64,000 nucleotides of DNA, taken from the NCBI GenBank assembly GCA_030015575.1, contig JASDDO010000026.1:189807739-189871738 (forward strand), in the 5' to 3' direction. Each line of letters starts with the position of its first letter. Positions within the stretch are counted from its first letter, which is position 1. Position numbers and translations under genes: made by a program. Below are positions 59,908 through 64,000 of the stretch, piece after piece. The notes under the pieces were generated by a model. That model did no database searches and was not told the DNA's origin. It worked only from the letters and a program-made list of their open reading frames with translations. This DNA is from Agapanthus africanus. Taxonomy: Eukaryota > Streptophyta > Magnoliopsida > Asparagales > Amaryllidaceae.

Positions 59908-60703
59908 TGCGGCGCCACTTGAGAGGCTTAGGTCAGCCCTTCAGCTGTTGGTCCGTAGGTACTGTGGTATGTCTCTGGTTAATTTTAACTGTGCTCAAGT
60001 GTTGATCTCTCTGGGAATTTTTGGGAATTCGTTGTATCTATCGAATTATCTATCTTCGCCTAGTTATCTGTGATGATTATGTGTTGCTGTGATACGTTAT
60101 ATAGGATCGTTGTGTATTGAATAGCCGGGGTTTTTTATGTGAGATGAGAGTTTTCTTTTTCATTCATGTAAAATTCTTTTGTTTGTAATATTCTTTTACT
60201 AGGGCACTTTCGGGTTGAGAATGATGTCACCATTGTATATTATCTACTTTTCTGCATTAGGATAGACCCAAGACGGAGAGCACAAGTAACCGGGTTCTAG
60301 GGTCCAGTAAGAGGCCATCTCGAGGAGTCGAGACCGGGTCTCCTAACACTAGAATTGGCAGGGTTAATTGCCGCTCTCGTAGGGGCCTAGGGATGTGGGT
60401 TTGGCTATTCATCGTGACTATGGAATCCGTGTTTTATACAGGCTCAAAATAAAACACGGACGTCCTAGTATATCCAATGTTTCATATGTTGACTTCTACT
60501 GCAATGTTCTGTGATGAGATCATATTACTTCCTAAGACAAATTCTTAATTTATATATGTGATATATAAATATTACTGCTTTCGTTACTTCTGTGATGCTT
60601 AGGAAGCTCAAATGATGGGATTTCATTAATGAGATAAATGGAAAGAAAAGAAACCTAAAAGATGTTGTAGAATCAAATTTTCAAAAAGGGTGGCTACAGT
60701 TTT

Positions 60704-60944
60704 TTCTTTACATAGTGGTAAATTTGATATACCCTACACCTTATTCGATGAGGAAAGAGACGAGATCCCATCACCGGGAGTGACCTCTTTAGCAAAACTG
60801 GCAGATGCTACAAGCTCACGGTTTAGTTTTTGACTGCTTCTATAGTTCTTGCTTTGCACAGCGGTATTTGTGAAATATCCTGCACCTTATTCGATAAGGA
60901 AAGAGCCGTGATCCCTTCACCGGGAGTGACCTCTTTAGCAAAAC
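60704..60944 (+). repeat. Duplicated CACCGGGAGTGAC module, Copia-D
   Basis: The units are 60704-60800 and 60848-60944, with a 144-base period. Confidence 0.88.
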
Positions 60945-61087
60945 TAGAAAAGCCTAAAAAACACTCCTTTTCAAAATCACTTGTTTCTACAACGATAACA
61001 AGTTCATTACGCTCATGGTTTTCTGAAAACCCTGCATAGCTCTCCATCATTTCAGATAAGTCCTACTTAGTATTCATGCTTCATTTG

Positions 61088-61275
61088 TTGACCTCCGTCA
61101 AGGCGTAGTGTGCGGTAGCTGACTAGTATTTATCTGCAGCATGTGATGCGATTGTTTTAGGGTAGTCGTACGACCTTGTTCACCTCCGTCAAGGGTCGTG
61201 CGGGTGGGTTTAACTCAATCGGGAAATGACGGGTGTAACTTGACTAGTAGCCTATGGTTTGTTGATCTCCGTCAA
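61088..61275 (+). repeat. Three copies of TTGACCTCCGTCAA, Copia-D
   Basis: The copies are 61088-61101 (exact), 61179-61192 (TTCACCTCCGTCAA) and 61262-61275 (TTGATCTCCGTCAA). Flanks are GGCGTAGTGTGCGG, GGGTCGTGCGGG and GGTCATAG in that order. Confidence 0.92.
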
Positions 61276-61697
61276 GGTCATAGGACGCTAGGCGTAAAAG
61301 ATATTATCAGGAATTTCAAGTGTTGAAATTTGCAATGAGATTGCATACCTTCTATGAAATAGTTGGATCCCGATACCCACTGTGAGTAAGAGTTACTCCT
61401 GGGAGAATTTTACACTTGACAATTAGCCGATCAAGTAGGTGTCTAGAAAGGTGTTAACGGGGTTAAGCCTCTGGGAAACATGAATTATTTTAATTTGGTT
61501 CATGTGAAATCACGGGGAACCTCCCTCAAAGTACCAACACTGACCTGGCTGAAAGATTGTCAAACTTGTAAGGTGTAATTAATCCCGACTAGTCTTACCT
61601 TTTAGGGTTTGAAGGAAGATTTGATAAAAACAGTGGGAGCCATCCTGGTTAGATAAGATAATAACCAATCTAATCTTGCAAGAGCGCACGCTAATGT

Positions 61698-61719
61698 GTT
61701 TTCTTCTCTCTCTCTCCAG
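61698..61719 (+). promoter_or_regulatory. Splice-acceptor-like tract before pol, Copia-D
   Basis: TTTTCTTCTCTCTCTCTCC followed by AG/GTAACGACC has the same layout as in Copia-B and C. CTAAT at 61691-61695 could serve as a branch site. Confidence 0.6.
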
Positions 61720-64000
61720 GTAACGACCATGTAAGGCCTTAATCAAGATAATAATATGGATGTATTAACCGAACCCCTTGTTATACTGAGCAGGGGAACG
61801 TTGGTTCCGTTCTTTCTTATAATTGTTATAAGACTGAACAGGAAATAGGGGAATACAAGAATTCACACGAGGCCCAAACGAAGAATAAACATATTGATGT
61901 ATCTTCTTCGGATGTGTTAGTTAACGAGAACTGTTTCACATTTCACTCTACATCCTGAGCTTTAGATACCGGATCAGGATCCCACATATGCAATATATTG
62001 CATGGGCTAAAGAGAGGTAGAGAACTGGGAATTGGTGATCATTCTGTAAGAGTAAGGGATGGTGCAAATGTTGTCGCCAAATATCACCTTGTATTACCAA
62101 GTGGTAATACATTGATTTTGAACGAATGCTATTACATACCGAGCATGATATGCAACATTATATCAGTTTCTTTATTAAGTAAAGAAGGATATAATTTTGT
62201 AGTACGGGATAATGTTATGAACATCTTCCTGAATAAAAAGTTGATTGGACCAGGCTCGTTAAATAATGGCATATACGTTCTAAATCAAAACACAGTTCTT
62301 AATATACAGAACACACATAAGAGGAAAAGTTCAGAAATGAACGAATTCTTCTTGTGGCATTATAGACTTGGTCATATCAATGCGACACTACTAGCTAAGT
62401 TACATAAATATCGTTATTTAAATGTGTTCGGATTATCATCTTATGAAACTTGTCATTCATGTCTCAAAGGCAAAATGACCAAAACTCTATTTAGTGGACA
62501 CGGAGAAAGAGTTACGGAACTCTTGGGGCTGATACATAGTGATGTATGTGGTCCCAGTCTACACATGCCAGGAATGGTTCCTCGTACTTTATTACATTCA
62601 CTGATGCTCTCTCAAGATTCGGACATATGTTCTTGATGAAACACAAGTCTGAAGCTTTTGAGAAATTCAAAGAATATAAGAACGAAGAAGAGAACCAAAT
62701 GGGTAAAAGTATTAAGATCCTTCGATCTGATCGAGGAGGAGAATACTTGAGCAATGAGTTCCTGGACTATTTAAAAGAGAATGGGATTCTCTCTCAGCTT
62801 ACTCCACCGTATACACCACAGCACAACGGTGTATCCGAACGAAGGAATCACACCCTATTAGATATGGTGCGCTCTATGATGCGCACTGCTGATCTACCTA
62901 TTTCCTTTTGGGGTTATGCGCTTGAGACAGCCATATACCTATTGAATAGAGTTCTAACCAAATCAGTTCCTACCACTCCATATGAGATATGGGAGGGGAA
63001 GAGACCGTGTCTTAATTTCGTTAAGATATGGGGTTACCCGGCCTATGTTAAAAAGCAAAATCCGGACAAGCTCGAGGAAAGATCGTTTTTGTGCAAGTTT
63101 GTAGGATATCCCAAGCATTCGCGAGGACATATCTTCTACCACCCTGAAGAACAAAAGGTGTTTTGTTGCTCAGCATGCCACTTTTTTAGAAAAGGAATTT
63201 CTTGCAAAGGAAATTAGTGGCATGGAGGTAGAACTAAGAAGTTCCAGTTACACAAACTGAAACAGAAGATTTGGTAGAACCAGAGGATTCAGTAGTTCCC
63301 GACGAACCCTAGTCTCTCCGCCGATCTAGTAGGGCTCCTTATCTACATAAGAGATACTATGGTTTTCTCATTGATGGTGGGAGCGAGGATTGCATCATGG
63401 AAGATGATGACCCGACTAGCTTCAAACAGGCCATCACAAGTGGGGACTCTGTGAAATGGCTGGATGTAATGCGATCTGAGATGGAATCCATGTACACCAA
63501 CAAAGTATGGACTTTGGAAGTTGGTCTTGAAGGGGTAAAACCCATTGGGAGCAATTGGATCTTTAAGAAGAAACTTGGTGTAGATGGAAAAGTTGAGACG
63601 TTCAAAGCTAAACTTGTTGCAAAGGGTTTTCGTCAATGACCAGGTGTGGATTATGACGAAACCTTTTCTTTTGTGGCTATGCTTAAGTCCATCCGGATCC
63701 TACTTGCCATTGCTGCATACCATGACTACGAAATCTGGCAGATGGATGTTAAGACCGCCTTTCTAAATTATGATTTAGAGGAGTGCGTGTACATGACTCA
63801 GCCAGAGGGCTTCGTAGATAGTGGGTGCAGCGGAAAGGTGTGCAAGCTGCTTAAATCCATCTACGGGTTAAAGCAAGCATCGCGGAGTTGGAACATCTGT
63901 TTTGAAGTTGTAGTCAAAGAGTTTGACTTCATAAAAAACGCAGATGAACCTTTTATATACAAGTAGGTTGCAGAGAGTAAGGTTGTCTTCCTCGTATTGT
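61720..64000 (+). pseudogene. Copia-D pol, broken and cut by window end
   Basis: Protease DTGSGS lies at 61965-61982, just after a TGA (61956-61958) where Copia-C has Trp. An open piece (61998-62636) covers GAG-pre-integrase and the first integrase Asp. A one-base loss near 62555 moves the rest of integrase into the next frame (62546-63217), with RSDRGGEY and NGVSERRN kept. RT begins after another shift near 63180-63300, and has MEDDDPTSF, WIFKKKLGVDG and WQMDVKTAF. Stops lie at 63637-63639 (TGA, shared with Copia-B) and near 63964. The window ends before YVDD. Confidence 0.92.

Larger units (their letters stand above)
59689..61719 (+). other. Structured gag-less leader of Copia-D
   Basis: This leader is shorter than in Copia-B but has the same order: GC hairpin (59873-59907), a hairpin with inner stem TCTCGA/TCGAGA (60318-60333), CCGTGTTTT/AAAACACGG (60427-60459), the duplicated module (60704-60800 and 60848-60944), three palindromes (61088-61275) and the acceptor-like tract. 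The CCGTTAG block is missing. No gag is visible. Confidence 0.75.
48253..64000 (+). mobile_element. Copia-D, truncated by window end, hosting Athila-E
   Basis: The 5' LTR begins TGTTAG at 48253, is split by Athila-E, and ends CCCTACA at 59675. An intact tRNA-iMet primer site, a 2-kb leader and pol up to mid-RT follow. The left target sequence is TCATC (48248-48252); its partner is outside the window. LTR and leader are related to Copia-B and C but clearly diverged. Confidence 0.92.

Overview
This window is a stack of nested LTR retrotransposons from a repeat-dense plant nuclear genome. I see no host gene, tRNA, rRNA or CRISPR. The plant assignment rests on four kinds of signal: Ty1/copia elements with a tRNA-iMet primer site (TGGTATCAGAGC) and a GTGGGAGAT polypurine tract, an Athila-type Ty3/gypsy element with a tRNA-Asp primer site, very long LTRs of the LARD kind (large retrotransposon derivative), and 5-bp target duplications at the insertions. 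I cannot name the species. Element names below (Copia-A to D, Athila-E, LARD-K and so on) are labels of convenience.

Layout from oldest to youngest layer. A copia pol fragment on the minus strand (F, 47596-48252) was entered by a Copia-A-type LTR, also minus (G, visible as 13400-13665 plus 47480-47595). G was entered from the left by a LARD-type LTR (H, 1005-2076 plus 11590-13399). H itself holds the tail of another LARD LTR (J, 1-1004) and a complete Copia-A (2077-11589, TSD ATATA). G was separately entered by LARD-K (13666-47479, TSD CAGAT, LTRs of about 4.7 kb, about 3.5 kb of essentially non-coding interior). LARD-K was then entered by Copia-B (19857-30245, + strand, TSD TCTAC) and Copia-C (31788-42367, - strand, TSD ATTTT). 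F was also entered by Copia-D (48253 to beyond the window end), whose 5' LTR is split by Athila-E (49337-58505, TSD GGGCA/GGACA).

Coding content is all retroviral-type. Copia-C has the best pol (protease, integrase, RT, RNase H), broken by two indels and a stop. Copia-A, B, D and F have decayed pol. Athila-E has gag plus protease with one in-frame TGA, and no RT, RNase H or integrase. No gag is recognisable in any of the copia elements.

The most unusual observation is the 2-3 kb stretch between primer site and pol in Copia-A, B, C and D, where gag would be expected. It has no conserved ORF but is conserved as an ordered set of hairpins, a duplicated module, three copies of a short palindrome and a strong splice-acceptor-like tract just before protease. 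The palindrome core differs between elements (TTGGCCTACGTCAA, TTGACTCAGTCAA, TTGACTATGTTAA, TTGACCTCCGTCAA) but is the same or nearly the same at all three sites within one element, while the flanks of each site are conserved between elements. That looks like an element-specific recognition code. A GC-rich CCGCGG hairpin also recurs across the copia leaders, the Athila LTR and, in altered form, the LARD LTR. The lineage seems to spread largely as defective copies: Copia-A and Copia-B have near-identical LTR pairs around dead pol genes.
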